A stretch of 64,000 nt of DNA from Planctomycetota bacterium (GCA_027021385.1 JALUUL010000076.1:1-64000); one strand, 5' to 3'; counted from the first letter of the stretch, positions 25,031 through 33,551 are shown. A program made the numbers and translations. The notes: a model not told the origin generated them from the letters alone.

Positions 25031-28000
25031 ATGGAAGGGATGGTGTGCGGCCCAGGGGGATTTCGGATCGGAGCGGTTCTGCTCCTTCTTTCGATGAGCG
25101 GGTTGGAGAAAGCGGCGTGGGTCGCAGCTCCCCCACAGGCCGGAGATCAAGGCGGAAGGTGGCGGACCGGAGGAGAAGGGGAGGCCGCGCCGAGGACTCT
25201 CCGCGACTTCCGGGGGGGGGAGTATGCGGAGGATCTCGAGGAGGCCGAGCAGTGGTTCCGGAAGGGGAGGCGCCACCGGGCCCGGAACCTCTGGGAGGAG
25301 ATCCTGGACGCTTTCGAGGAGGAGGAGGGGGAGGATAGGCCCGCCCCCGGGGAGGCCGCCGCCGCCCGTTACGGACTCGCCCGGATCTTCGTCACGACCG
25401 GCAGATACGAGGAGGCCCTCGTCGAACTGACCCAGGGGCGTCGGCTCCTGGATTTCGCGGAGTTCACGCTCCTCGAGGCCCGGATCCGCTTGCGGACCGG
25501 CCGTCCCGAACGCGCGCTCGAACTCCTCGAACCCCTGTGGCGGCAGAAGGGCGACCGCGAACTCGCGCTCGAGGCCGGGATCCTTCTCGCGGCCGCGAAG
25601 GAGCGCATCGGGAGGGCGCCGGAGGCGGGCCGGATCCGCGCTCGAATCGAGGACCTCGGGAAGCGCGAGATTCTGCGCTCCCCCCGCGCAAAGCTCGCCT
25701 ATGCCCGGGCCCTGATCGGGCTCGGCGGCGGCGAACGACTCCAGGAAGCCTCGGCCCTCCTGATCGAGATCACGAAGCAGGATCCGCTCGAGGCGGAGGC
25801 CTACGTCGAACGAGGGAAACTCCTCTATGCGGTCTATCGGGAAGCTCGCGGGTACCCGAGCGGCGAGAGCGAGTTCCAGCGTGCGCTCGAGAACTGCGGG
25901 GAGGTCGAGGAAGCCCTCGTCCAGCTCTTCCTGACCCGCAAGGACAACTACCTCCTCGACTATACGAAGACCCTTTCCTATCTCGAACGCGCCCTCGCCC
26001 TCAATCCCCGCTCCGTTCCCGCGCTCCGGGCGAAGGCCGCCCGCAGGATGGACGATCGGGCCTTCGAGGCAGCTCGACGCCTCCTTCTGAAGGCCCTGGC
26101 GGTCGATCCGAAGGATCCCGGAACCCTCGCCGAAATGGCCGCCGTCTCCGCCCTGCTTGCCCGGAAGGAGGAGGAGGACCGCTACCGGGCGCGCGTCGCC
26201 GCGGTTTCCGGAGGGCGTCCCCTCGCCGACCTCGTCCTCGGTCGACATCTGATCGCCCTCTACCGCTTCCTCGATGCAGTGCCGGTCCTTGCCCGAGCCT
26301 ACGCCGCTGCCGGGGAGGACCCCGAAATCTGCCTCTCCTACGGAAAGGCCCTGATCTACGCCGGAAGGGGGGAGGAGGGTGCGGCCCTTCTCGCGGAGGT
26401 GCGGCGACTCCGGCCCGGCTTCGTCGATCCCTGGAGGGAGAACCAGCTCCTCCTGCAGGAACGTCTCGCGAAGGAATACGAGACGATCGAGCGCGGGAAC
26501 TTCGTCTTCGTGCTGCACCCCGAGGAGCGGGGAGTCCTGCTTCCCTACCTCTCCCGGACCTACGAGGAAGCCTGGCGGGAACTCGGCGTCAAGTACGGGA
26601 CCTTCCCCGACTGCAAGATACGAGTCGAGAACTTCGCCCGTTTCGGGGATTTCTCGGTCCGGACGATCGGCTACCAGGGCTTCGGGGCCCTCGGGGCCTG
26701 TTTCGGCTGCTTCATCACCTCGGTCTCCCCAGCCGCCGCCGAACTGCGGGCGCAGTTCTCGTGGAAGGTCACCGCCTGGCACGAGTTCTCGCACGTACTC
26801 CACCTCAAGCTCTCCCGGGCGCGGGTTCCCCGTTGGCTGACCGAGGGCATGGCCGTCTACGAGGAGATCTCGCTCGACCGCAGCTACGACCGGCGCATGG
26901 AGCGGGAGCTGTATTCCGCGTGGCGTAACAGCGAACTCCTCCCGGTCGCCCGCCTGAACCAGGCCTTCCGGGGATCCCGGATCCTGTTCGGGTATTACCA
27001 GGGCGGGTTGATCGTGAGGCACATCGCGCGGGACTTCGGCTTCCCCAAGTGCGTCGAGATGCTGAAGGCCTACGGGAAGGACAAATCGACGACCGAGGTC
27101 TTCCGGGAGGTCCTGGGGCTCAGTCCGGCCGCCTACGACCGGAGGTTCCTGCGTTACGTCGAGGAGAAGGTCGGGGGGATGCGGATGATCCCCAGGATCG
27201 GAGATGCCTGGCTCTCCCGGCTTCTCCGCAAGGTCGAGGCCGACCCCAGGGACGTCGAGGCTCGTCTCCTCCTCGGGCACGCCTTCCGGCAGCGCGGGGC
27301 GGCGGTGGACGCGGGCGCCCAGGTAGCGGCGATTGCGAAACTCGCCCCCGAACATCCGGGCCTCCTCCTGCTTCGTGGATTCCTCGCCCTCGACCGCAAG
27401 GACCTTCGGAGGGCGCGGGACTTCCTGACCCGGGCCCTGGACGCGGGTCAAAGGGACTTCGACGGGGCGATGGCCCTGGGTTCACTCCTGGAGAAGGCCG
27501 GCCGCCTGGACGAGGCCCTCGCGGTCTACGACCTCGCCGCCGGTTGCTGGCCGACCTGCGCCCGACCCGGACCGGAGAACCCCTATCTCGCGAAGGTCCG
27601 GATCCTGAAGAAACAGGACAAACCGGACGCGGCCGCCAAGGTCCTCGAAGGCTACGTCGCCCTGAACGGCCGCGACTACAGGGCCCGGCTCCTGCTTGCG
27701 GCCCGCGCCCGCGTGAAGGGGGACGCGCCTGCCGAACTCCATCACCTCGAGATGGCCCGGGACATCGATCCCTTCGACCGGCGTCTCCATTTCCGCCTGG
27801 GAAGGCTCTATGCCGAGCAGGGAAAGCGCGAGCGTGCCATCCGGGCGCTCCGGATCTGCCTGGCGACGCCCGGCTCCAAGGACCGCGGGGCGCGCAAGGG
27901 CGCGTCGGCCCTCGAGGGCATCGAACGGGTCGGAAAGAAGGAGCCGGAGGCCCTCTTCCTGGCCCGGGTCAGGGTCCTCCTCGCCGAGCAGTTGGCCGCC

Positions 28001-28102
28001 TCCGGCGATCGCGCCGCGGCCGGGGAGGAAGCCCGGGCCGCCCTCGAGGCGGGGGTCCCCCTGCCCCGGGATCTCGAGGCCCGCGCGAGACGACTTCGTT
28101 GA
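25031..28102 (+). CDS. Exported TPR protein with peptidase MA-like (gluzincin) domain
   Basis: 1023 residues; start ATG at 25031 or 25040, with a hydrophobic signal-like segment at about 14-30. Multiple TPR-like helix pairs occupy about 60-470. Then comes a metallopeptidase module with H-E-F-S-H (H584-H588) and the third ligand E605 in W-L-T-E-G-M-A, as in the peptidase MA/gluzincin family. A second set of TPR-like repeats fills about 730-1015 (for example P-E-H-P-G-L-L-L-L-R-G-F-L-A-L-D). It probably works in the periplasm or at the envelope, with repeats binding a partner protein. Substrate unknown. 52 bases before the tRNA pair and on the opposite strand from it. Confidence 0.8.
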   Translation: MEGMVCGPGGFRIGAVLLLLSMSGLEKAAWVAAPPQAGDQGGRWRTGGEGEAAPRTLRDFRGGEYAEDLEEAEQWFRKGRRHRARNLWEEILDAFEEEEGEDRPAPGEAAAARYGLARIFVTTGRYEEALVELTQGRRLLDFAEFTLLEARIRLRTGRPERALELLEPLWRQKGDRELALEAGILLAAAKERIGRAPEAGRIRARIEDLGKREILRSPRAKLAYARALIGLGGGERLQEASALLIEITKQDPLEAEAYVERGKLLYAVYREARGYPSGESEFQRALENCGEVEEALVQLFLTRKDNYLLDYTKTLSYLERALALNPRSVPALRAKAARRMDDRAFEAARRLLLKALAVDPKDPGTLAEMAAVSALLARKEEEDRYRARVAAVSGGRPLADLVLGRHLIALYRFLDAVPVLARAYAAAGEDPEICLSYGKALIYAGRGEEGAALLAEVRRLRPGFVDPWRENQLLLQERLAKEYETIERGNFVFVLHPEERGVLLPYLSRTYEEAWRELGVKYGTFPDCKIRVENFARFGDFSVRTIGYQGFGALGACFGCFITSVSPAAAELRAQFSWKVTAWHEFSHVLHLKLSRARVPRWLTEGMAVYEEISLDRSYDRRMERELYSAWRNSELLPVARLNQAFRGSRILFGYYQGGLIVRHIARDFGFPKCVEMLKAYGKDKSTTEVFREVLGLSPAAYDRRFLRYVEEKVGGMRMIPRIGDAWLSRLLRKVEADPRDVEARLLLGHAFRQRGAAVDAGAQVAAIAKLAPEHPGLLLLRGFLALDRKDLRRARDFLTRALDAGQRDFDGAMALGSLLEKAGRLDEALAVYDLAAGCWPTCARPGPENPYLAKVRILKKQDKPDAAAKVLEGYVALNGRDYRARLLLAARARVKGDAPAELHHLEMARDIDPFDRRLHFRLGRLYAEQGKRERAIRALRICLATPGSKDRGARKGASALEGIERVGKKEPEALFLARVRVLLAEQLAASGDRAAAGEEARAALEAGVPLPRDLEARARRLR

Positions 28103-28154
28103 CCGGAAGCGCCTGCCGGTGTCCCGGTCGGCCCCGGGGCGCGTCGCGGAAGGG

Positions 28155-28229
28155 TGGCTACCCGGCCTGGACTCGAACCAGAACTAGGAGTACCAAAAAC
28201 TCCTGTGCTACCGCTTACACCACCGGGTA
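28155..28229 (-). tRNA. tRNA-Gln (anticodon UUG)
   Basis: 75 nt including an encoded CCA. Acceptor stem UACCCGG/CCGGGUA with U1-A72 as usual for tRNA-Gln, discriminator G, and anticodon stem GGAGU/ACUCC around loop UUUUGGU, giving UUG. T-arm contains GGUUCGAGUCC. It shares about 20 identical bases of the T-arm region with the neighbouring tRNA-Gln, so one arose from the other by duplication. Confidence 0.93.
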
Positions 28230-28273
28230 TCGGCCGGAGGCGCCCGGGCGGAGGGCGCGCCTGCGGGCGATGC

Positions 28274-28302
28274 GGCCGGCGCCGCGGGGAGCGGCGCCGG
28301 CC
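28274..28302 (-). repeat. Perfect 12-bp hairpin between the two tRNA-Gln genes
   Basis: Arms GGCCGGCGCCGC and GCGGCGCCGGCC with a 5-base loop (28286-28290). It begins one base after the CCA end of the upstream tRNA-Gln. No T-run follows. It could be a 3' processing or anti-readthrough structure, or simply a very stable hairpin. Confidence 0.6.
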
Positions 28303-28303
28303 C

Positions 28304-28378
28304 TGGTTACCCCGCCTGGACTCGAACCAGAACTAGAAGAACCAGAATCTTCTGTGCTACCGATTACACCACGGGGTA
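28304..28378 (-). tRNA. tRNA-Gln (anticodon CUG)
   Basis: 75 nt with encoded CCA. Acceptor stem UACCCCG/CGGGGUA, discriminator A, and anticodon stem GAAGA/UCUUC around loop UUCUGGU, giving CUG. First of the two tRNA-Gln genes in transcription order; 74 bases separate it from the UUG gene. The pair covers both glutamine codons, with CUG matching the CAG codon favoured by this GC-rich genome. Confidence 0.93.
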
Positions 28379-28495
28379 TCGGGTCTCCTGCCCGCCTGGG
28401 GGCGAGGAACGGCGCGGAACCCTAGGCAAGCCCCGCTTCCGGGTCAAGCCCGCGACCCCCGGGCCTCCCGGGGGCATACGATTGCGGATTCCGGG

Positions 28496-29209
28496 TCAGC
28501 GGCCGAAGAGAGCGAGCCATTCCTCGGGAGATCCCGGCTTGAAGACGTAGTTGAGGCGTCGGGTCTCGCCCATCGTGGCCTTCGGCTCGGCTGAGTAGAG
28601 ATGTCCGGGGAAGAGGACGGCCTCGTCGGGCACCTTCGCCAGGCGCTGCGTCAGGGAGAAGTAGAGTTCCTTCGGATCGCCTCCGGGGAGGTCGGTGCGG
28701 CCGCAGCCCTCGAGGAAGAGCGTATCGCCCGCCACGAGGCGGTTCTCGACGAGGAAGCACTGGCTTCCGGGCGTGTGCCCCGGCGTATGGATGCAGCGCA
28801 GCGGAATCTCGCCGATCCGGATCTCGTCCCCGCTGTCGTGCAGGGCGAGGTCGGTCTTCGAGAGCCCGGTGACCTCGAGGATCCAGGGCTCCTCGTTCCG
28901 CTGGCAGTGGACCTTGACCCCCCTAAGTTCGAGGAGTTCGCGGACTCCCTGGATCCCGTGCCCGAAGAGGTCGCCGCCGACGTGGTCGGGATGGAAGTGG
29001 GTCGCGAGGACTCCGGTCAGTTCGAGCCCGTCGGCCTCGACGAGGTCGAGGATCGACGGGACGTCGTAGGCGGGGTCCACGACCATGCACTCCCCGGTCT
29101 TCCGATCCCCGATCAGGTAGGAGAAGTTGACCATGTCGCGGGCGATCGGGTCCCCGGTCGCGAAGTCCCGGCCCGAGAGGAGCTGGCGGAAATAGAGTCG
29201 GTCTTCCAT
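28496..29209 (-). CDS. MBL-fold metallo-hydrolase (glyoxalase II/persulfide dioxygenase-like)
   Basis: 237 residues, no signal. T-H-F-H-P-D-H (H71, H73, D75, H76) is the metal-binding signature, followed by H-T-P-G-H-T-P-G-S (about 141-149), A-G-D-T-L-F and P-G-H-L-Y near the C-terminus. The arrangement suits glyoxalase II-like or persulfide-dioxygenase-like hydrolases. Substrate not determined by sequence. Cytoplasmic. The next gene downstream on the strand is over 100 bases away past the tRNAs. Confidence 0.8.
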   Translation of the reverse strand: MEDRLYFRQLLSGRDFATGDPIARDMVNFSYLIGDRKTGECMVVDPAYDVPSILDLVEADGLELTGVLATHFHPDHVGGDLFGHGIQGVRELLELRGVKVHCQRNEEPWILEVTGLSKTDLALHDSGDEIRIGEIPLRCIHTPGHTPGSQCFLVENRLVAGDTLFLEGCGRTDLPGGDPKELYFSLTQRLAKVPDEAVLFPGHLYSAEPKATMGETRRLNYVFKPGSPEEWLALFGR

Positions 29210-29295
29210 GCCCGGATCCTAGGCGGGGAGAGCCCGCCATCCATCCTCCTCCGGAGGAGGAAGGGGAAGGCTCTCCCGTTGGATCAAAAAAAGGG

Positions 29296-31401
29296 TCAGC
29301 GGAACCGGAGGCTCACGGGGTTCGAGGGGGTCCCCGAGAGGCCGGGTCCGTCGAAGACATAGGCCGCGCACTCGAGGCTCCGTCCCCGGAGGACCGTGGG
29401 CAGGGGGCCCCCCAGGACCGACCAGACGACGCGGGGGGCGGCCTCGCCCCGGGCGTCCAGCACCGAGACGAAGCCCGGCAGGAAGGGGCTGTTCGCGAGG
29501 GAGATGAAGACCCAGGTCGAGGCGTCGGGCTTGACCGGGAGGGTGCCGCCCGGGAGGGGGAGGCCGGGGGCCCTTCCGGAGAGGCCGAGCAGGCAGAGCG
29601 CGACCTTGCCGGCGCGCGCGGCCCCGCCGCGGATCCCGAGTGTCCAGGTCAGGGGCTTGCTCGTGAAGACGTTCACCCGGTCCGCGACGAGTCCCACGCC
29701 GCGCCGCGCCCGCACCGGGAGTTCGAGCCAGGACGCGGTCGTTCCCGAGCCGTGGGCGATCGAAAGGGAGCCGGAGACGAAGTAGGGGGCTGTCACGATC
29801 CTCTTCTGGTTCGGGTATTCCCGGATCCAGTGATTCTGGACCTCGAGTTCGAGTACCGTCTTCTTCGGGAGGACGCAGGCGATCGGGGACAGGGTGATCG
29901 CGACCCGCTCCCCGACCCTCGGTGTCCGGCCCAGGAGCCCCCTGGCCCAACCGGCGAGGAACATGCGCTTCGTCGAACCTGGAACGGTCGCGAAGAGCTG
30001 GCCGTGGATCGTGTAGCGGTTCGTCGTGGGGGTGACGTGGAGCGAAAGGCGGGGGTTGCCGCAGAGTTCGATCTCGGACGCGAGGGGGGCCGTCTTGAAG
30101 ATCCGTCTAGAGAGGGGGATCTTCGAGAGGATCACGCTGTCGGTGCGCCGGCTCTTCGAGGAGAGGAAGACCGAGGGCGTGTACCCCGGGGTGACCTTGT
30201 GCGTCAGGATCGTCGGGGATCCGGGGGTCGGAGGTTTCCAGACCAGGCCGCCCGCGGCGGAGAGGAAGACGCGGGCGGGCTTGACGTCCTTCGGCGGGAA
30301 CGCCGAATCGTAGCGGTGGGACCAGAGGGTCCGAACCGAGGACCAGGCCGCGGGAAGGAGGGGCATGATCCCCGGCGTCGACCGCGCCTCGAGCTCGACC
30401 CCGTTGCGGATTCCCCATAGGTAGCGGTCCAGGAAACGGAGCCGTTCCTCGGAGACGAGAAGGGATTCCATCCAGTTCCCGGGGGAGCCGTGGCCCCCCG
30501 TCGAAAGAGTCATCGTGGTCAGGCTCTTCCGCTGCTGGACGATGTGCACGAGTTCGTGCGGGGTCTGGATCCCGTCGGTGTAGGCCATGTGGACCCGGAC
30601 GGGGACCGTGCTCTGGAGGAGATAGGGGGTGACCGCCCGATCGGGATCCGTCGTCAACCACTTGTACAGGGAGATCGGGTCCTGGTTCACGAAGGCCGTC
30701 CGGATGCGGGTCTTGAGGCTCGGATCCAGGACGGCGGAGGTGAAGGTGAGGAAGCGCTCGAGGGCGTCCATCGAGAAGAGCGTGCCTCCCCGCAGCATGT
30801 GGTCGATGGCGTCGGGAATGAAGGCCCGCGGAACCGCGCAGTCGACCTTCGGGAAGGCGATCGTGCCCCTTCCCTTGATCGTGATCGTGCGGCCCGAATA
30901 GGCGGCGGCGAACCAGGAATGGATGCCTCCCTGGCTTCCTCCGGTGACCGCGAGCTTGTTGGGGTCCACGAGGCCCCGCCATTTCTTTCGGACGAAGGCG
31001 ACGACTTCGGCGAGATCGTATTTCTCGGTCGCGCCGTAGAAGGTCATGCCCATCGTGGGAGGATTCAGTTTTTTCGCGTCGCCTTGGCCCCGCACGTCGA
31101 AGGTCGCGACCGCGAAACCCTGCGAGGCGAGACCCCGCTGGATCGAACGCTTGCCGCTGTAGCCGTGCACGAAGACGACGAGCGGCCAACCGCAGGCGGG
31201 CTTCCCCGTCGTCGGCCAGGTCAGGTTCACGAGGGTCTTGTAGCCGTCCGCGTAGGTCAGGGGGTTGTCGATCGAGTAGGTCGTGGGGAAGCCGAGCGAA
31301 GGCGGGACGGGCTTCGCGCACTGGGCGCGGAGTCCGGTCGTGGAGAGGAGGACGGCCCCCGGGAGGACCCGGAGGAGGGGAGAGAGGGGAATCGTGCGCA
31401 T
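29296..31401 (-). CDS. Secreted alpha/beta hydrolase, CocE/X-Pro dipeptidyl-peptidase type
   Basis: 701 residues. Signal peptide ends near G-L-R-A-Q (about 27). The catalytic domain has V-V-F-V-H-G-Y-S-G near the oxyanion region, the nucleophile in T-G-G-S-Q-G-G, and a possible acid/His pair near A-Y-T-D-G and T-G-G-H-G-S. A beta-rich domain at about 370-560 resembles the jelly-roll C-terminal domain of CocE/PepX hydrolases, and a further lineage-type beta domain follows to the end. It likely hydrolyses peptides or esters outside the membrane. It follows the propeller gene on the same strand, with a strong hairpin between. Confidence 0.75.
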   Translation of the reverse strand: MRTIPLSPLLRVLPGAVLLSTTGLRAQCAKPVPPSLGFPTTYSIDNPLTYADGYKTLVNLTWPTTGKPACGWPLVVFVHGYSGKRSIQRGLASQGFAVATFDVRGQGDAKKLNPPTMGMTFYGATEKYDLAEVVAFVRKKWRGLVDPNKLAVTGGSQGGIHSWFAAAYSGRTITIKGRGTIAFPKVDCAVPRAFIPDAIDHMLRGGTLFSMDALERFLTFTSAVLDPSLKTRIRTAFVNQDPISLYKWLTTDPDRAVTPYLLQSTVPVRVHMAYTDGIQTPHELVHIVQQRKSLTTMTLSTGGHGSPGNWMESLLVSEERLRFLDRYLWGIRNGVELEARSTPGIMPLLPAAWSSVRTLWSHRYDSAFPPKDVKPARVFLSAAGGLVWKPPTPGSPTILTHKVTPGYTPSVFLSSKSRRTDSVILSKIPLSRRIFKTAPLASEIELCGNPRLSLHVTPTTNRYTIHGQLFATVPGSTKRMFLAGWARGLLGRTPRVGERVAITLSPIACVLPKKTVLELEVQNHWIREYPNQKRIVTAPYFVSGSLSIAHGSGTTASWLELPVRARRGVGLVADRVNVFTSKPLTWTLGIRGGAARAGKVALCLLGLSGRAPGLPLPGGTLPVKPDASTWVFISLANSPFLPGFVSVLDARGEAAPRVVWSVLGGPLPTVLRGRSLECAAYVFDGPGLSGTPSNPVSLRFR

Positions 31402-31484
31402 GACGGGGACTCGGTTTTGGGAAGGGATGGGGAGAAGGGAAACTACCGGCGATTGTACGGCGATTCCCCTTCCCCATGGGCCGT

Positions 31485-31516
31485 CCCGGTCCCGAAAACC
31501 AAAGCCCGGGACCGGG
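31485..31516 (-). terminator. Strong hairpin between the propeller and hydrolase genes
   Basis: CCCGGTCCCG at 31485-31494 and CGGGACCGGG at 31507-31516 form a perfect 10-bp stem around a 12-base loop. It starts 10 bases after the propeller stop codon on the minus strand. No T-run follows. A terminator or mRNA-end structure is likely, which would make the propeller gene a single-gene unit under the riboswitch. Confidence 0.45.
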
Positions 31517-31525
31517 TCCTCCCAG

Positions 31526-32893
31526 CTACCGCACCTGGACCGTCGTGGGCGTGCTCGTGAACCAGGGTGAGGGGGGCGTTCCTCCGGGCAAGCCCCGGAG
31601 CGGGCCGGCCAGAACCTGCGTCGTCCAGCGGATTCCCCTCGTGGACGGTGCCTTCACGGAAAAGCGGGCAACCCCCAGGGCGTTCACACGCCCGACGACG
31701 ACGAGGAGGGGCAGGGTCGGCACGATGCCGAAATCGGGGAACGCGAGCCCTCCCGCCCCGAGAGGTGCGAAGGCCATCTCCGGGGTCCGGCCGGTTCCGA
31801 ACATCCAGACGGCGAGACCCGCCCCTTTCATCCCCGAGGCCGTGAAGGTGAGAGCCCGGCCGGGCGCGGGCGTGGAGGAGGGAACGACCGAGAGAGCGGG
31901 GCGGGCGGGCTCGAACACGACGAGGAGGTTCGTTCCCGTGTAGTTCCCGGCCAGTGCGAAGATCCGGGATCCGGGGGAGCCGAAACGCTCGAAGGGCCGG
32001 GTCCCCTCCGAGAAGGCGATTCCGCTCAGCGAGAGCCCGGGCAGGGAGAGGAGTCCCTTCGCAAAACTCCCGCCCTTCGGGCCGACCTCGAGAAGGCTCG
32101 AAGTCTTCGAAGTCCCGTCGGTCAGGTAGAAGGTTCCCTGGCCGTCGATCACGAAGTCGCGGGCGTTGTCGAAGGCCTTCACGAAGAGGCGGGCTTCCTT
32201 CTCCCGGAGGACGCCGGGGCCGATGGCTCCGAGGACCTTCGCGGCAGGCCAGCGGAGCACGCGCCCGAGTCCGGGTTTTCCGAAACTCAGCGGTGCCGGG
32301 GCGGTGTAGAGGTTTCCCCGGTGGTCGAAGGCCAGAGGTCCGGACCATCCGGTCTCCTCGGCGATCAGGTCCGTGCCGCCCGTCAGGGTGTCGATGCGGT
32401 AGACCTGCGTCCGGCTCCCGGTGTTGGGTTTCGCGGTCGCGTACAGGAAGCGTTCCCCCTCGATCGGGTGGAAGGCGAGGTCGTAGTGGAGCTGGAGGCG
32501 GGCGAAGCGTCTGAGGCTCTTGCGTGCGAGGTCGAAGGCGTACAGAGCGCCGGTGCTGGATTCCCCGAAATAAAGGACGCGCTTCGAGGGGCCCAGGACG
32601 ATCGACGTGCCCCAGGCGGCGGCCGAGAGGCGGACCAGGGTCTGGACGATCCTTCCGGTCGAAGGGTCGAGGGCGAGGAGGTTCTGTCCGTCGAAGAGGG
32701 CGATCCTCCCGTCGGGGAGGACCTCGGGCCCGGTCCAGGACTTGGTCGGCTTGGGCAGGGTGATGGTGCGGGCCCGGAACCCGGGAACTACGGAGGGACT
32801 CTGGGCGGGAACGGAGGCGGCGGGCAGGACGATCGCGGCGAGGACCGCGGGAAGGGTGCGACCGCGGTGCGCGGTGCGTGCGTGCGACTTCAT
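31526..32893 (-). CDS. Secreted propeller-like protein under cobalamin riboswitch control
   Basis: 455 residues. Long signal peptide ending in S-V-P-A-Q (about 31). Repeated blade-like units follow: V-L-P-D-G-R-I-A-L-F-D-G, V-L-Y-F-G-E-S-S-T-G-A-L-Y-A-F-D, A-F-D-H-R-G-N-L-Y, F-V-I-D-G-Q-G-T-F-Y-L-T-D-G, as in NHL/SMP30-type propellers. A C-terminal beta domain (about 350-455) is of the lineage type seen in other exported proteins here. No catalytic motif. A cobalamin riboswitch ends about 45 bases before the ATG, so expression should depend on B12. The simplest reading is a surface or periplasmic B12-capture protein analogous to Bacteroides BtuG, also a propeller. That role is inferred from regulation and fold only. 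Confidence 0.7.
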   Translation of the reverse strand: MKSHARTAHRGRTLPAVLAAIVLPAASVPAQSPSVVPGFRARTITLPKPTKSWTGPEVLPDGRIALFDGQNLLALDPSTGRIVQTLVRLSAAAWGTSIVLGPSKRVLYFGESSTGALYAFDLARKSLRRFARLQLHYDLAFHPIEGERFLYATAKPNTGSRTQVYRIDTLTGGTDLIAEETGWSGPLAFDHRGNLYTAPAPLSFGKPGLGRVLRWPAAKVLGAIGPGVLREKEARLFVKAFDNARDFVIDGQGTFYLTDGTSKTSSLLEVGPKGGSFAKGLLSLPGLSLSGIAFSEGTRPFERFGSPGSRIFALAGNYTGTNLLVVFEPARPALSVVPSSTPAPGRALTFTASGMKGAGLAVWMFGTGRTPEMAFAPLGAGGLAFPDFGIVPTLPLLVVVGRVNALGVARFSVKAPSTRGIRWTTQVLAGPLRGLPGGTPPSPWFTSTPTTVQVR

Positions 32894-32937
32894 TTCCTTC
32901 TCCTCGGGAAATGGGTTGCGGCGTCGCGGAAGTCCCG

Positions 32938-33105
32938 ACGGGGTGTTCTGGCTCGCGATTCATCCTCCACGGGCGGCCTTCCCGGGCTCCTTCCTCCGAG
33001 GAAATCGCCCAGTGGCGGGCCTGTAGGGGCCCCACCCGTTTCGTCCTCGCTCACAGCGGCGGGCCCGCGCCGGATTCACACCGGACTTCCCACCGATCGA
33101 GCTTC
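32938..33105 (-). promoter_or_regulatory. Cobalamin riboswitch
   Basis: On the minus strand the conserved core appears in order: GGUGGGAAGUCCGGUG (about 33094-33079), GAAUCCGG, GCGGGCCCGCCGCUGUGA (about 33068-33051), GCCACUGG (about 33017-33010), CGGGAAGGC (about 32983-32975), GGAUGAAUC (about 32966-32958) and the B12 box AGCCAGAACACC (about 32953-32942). These match the adenosyl/hydroxocobalamin riboswitch family point by point. Usual effect: repression of the downstream gene when cobalamin is bound. The sequence between it and the ATG contains GGGACTTCC, which can pair with GGAAGTCC at the 5' side, a possible switching helix, plus GAGGAGAAGGAA as ribosome site. Confidence 0.95.
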
Positions 33106-33188
33106 CGTAGTCTGTAGAGATCGAAGCGCGCATCCTGGCGGCGGAGAGGGCTCCCATCAAGGAGGAAAGCCCCGGAGGCCGGACGGAC

Positions 33189-33266
33189 TGGTCGGGCAGC
33201 GGGGATTCGAACCCCGGACCTTCGGCTCCCAAAGCCGACGCGCTAGCCAAGCTGCGCCACTGCCCG
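33189..33266 (-). tRNA. tRNA-Pro (anticodon UGG)
   Basis: 78 nt including an encoded CCA. Acceptor stem CGGGCAG/CUGCCCG with discriminator A; anticodon stem UCGGC/GCCGA around loop UUUGGGA, giving UGG; T-arm GGGGUUCGAAUCCCC. It sits upstream of the riboswitch on the same strand. Confidence 0.95.
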
Positions 33267-33551
33267 ATCGGGGTGTCGGGGTCGGGCAGAGGATGCCGTC
33301 GGCACCGCTCGATGCAAGCCGTGGCCTTCCGGCGGGGACCTTTCGGGCTTCTTGTGATGTTTTCCGCGGATGAAATCCTCCAGGAAACCGAAGCGTTCCC
33401 GGTCCTCGGGAAGGCCCTCGAACACGATGTCGAAACTGTGTCCGCGGAGGGGACGGACCGATCGGGGCGAGGGAGGTTCCGGGACGAAAGACGGGGGGAG
33501 CTCAGGGCGGAGAATGCGGGACTCCGGGACGGGAGGGCGGTCCGGACCCCC
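33267..33551. other. Intergenic region between ileS and tRNA-Pro, with a possible short reading frame
   Basis: Directly after the ileS TAA the same frame stays open for about 100 codons on the minus strand to a stop inside the tRNA. Its second part reads R-G-H-S-F-D-I-V-F-E-G-L-P-E-D, then D-F-I-R-G-K-H-H-K-K-P-E, with GC-rich third positions. The only ordinary start is a GTG at 33425, which would give 60 residues running into the tRNA gene. I could not assign it and would not call it without homologues. Confidence 0.3.

Noticed and set aside
28155-28378. Shared 20-base blocks taken as a repeat array or CRISPR
   Set aside because: They are the T-arm regions of two tRNA-Gln genes; only two copies exist and no spacer pattern.
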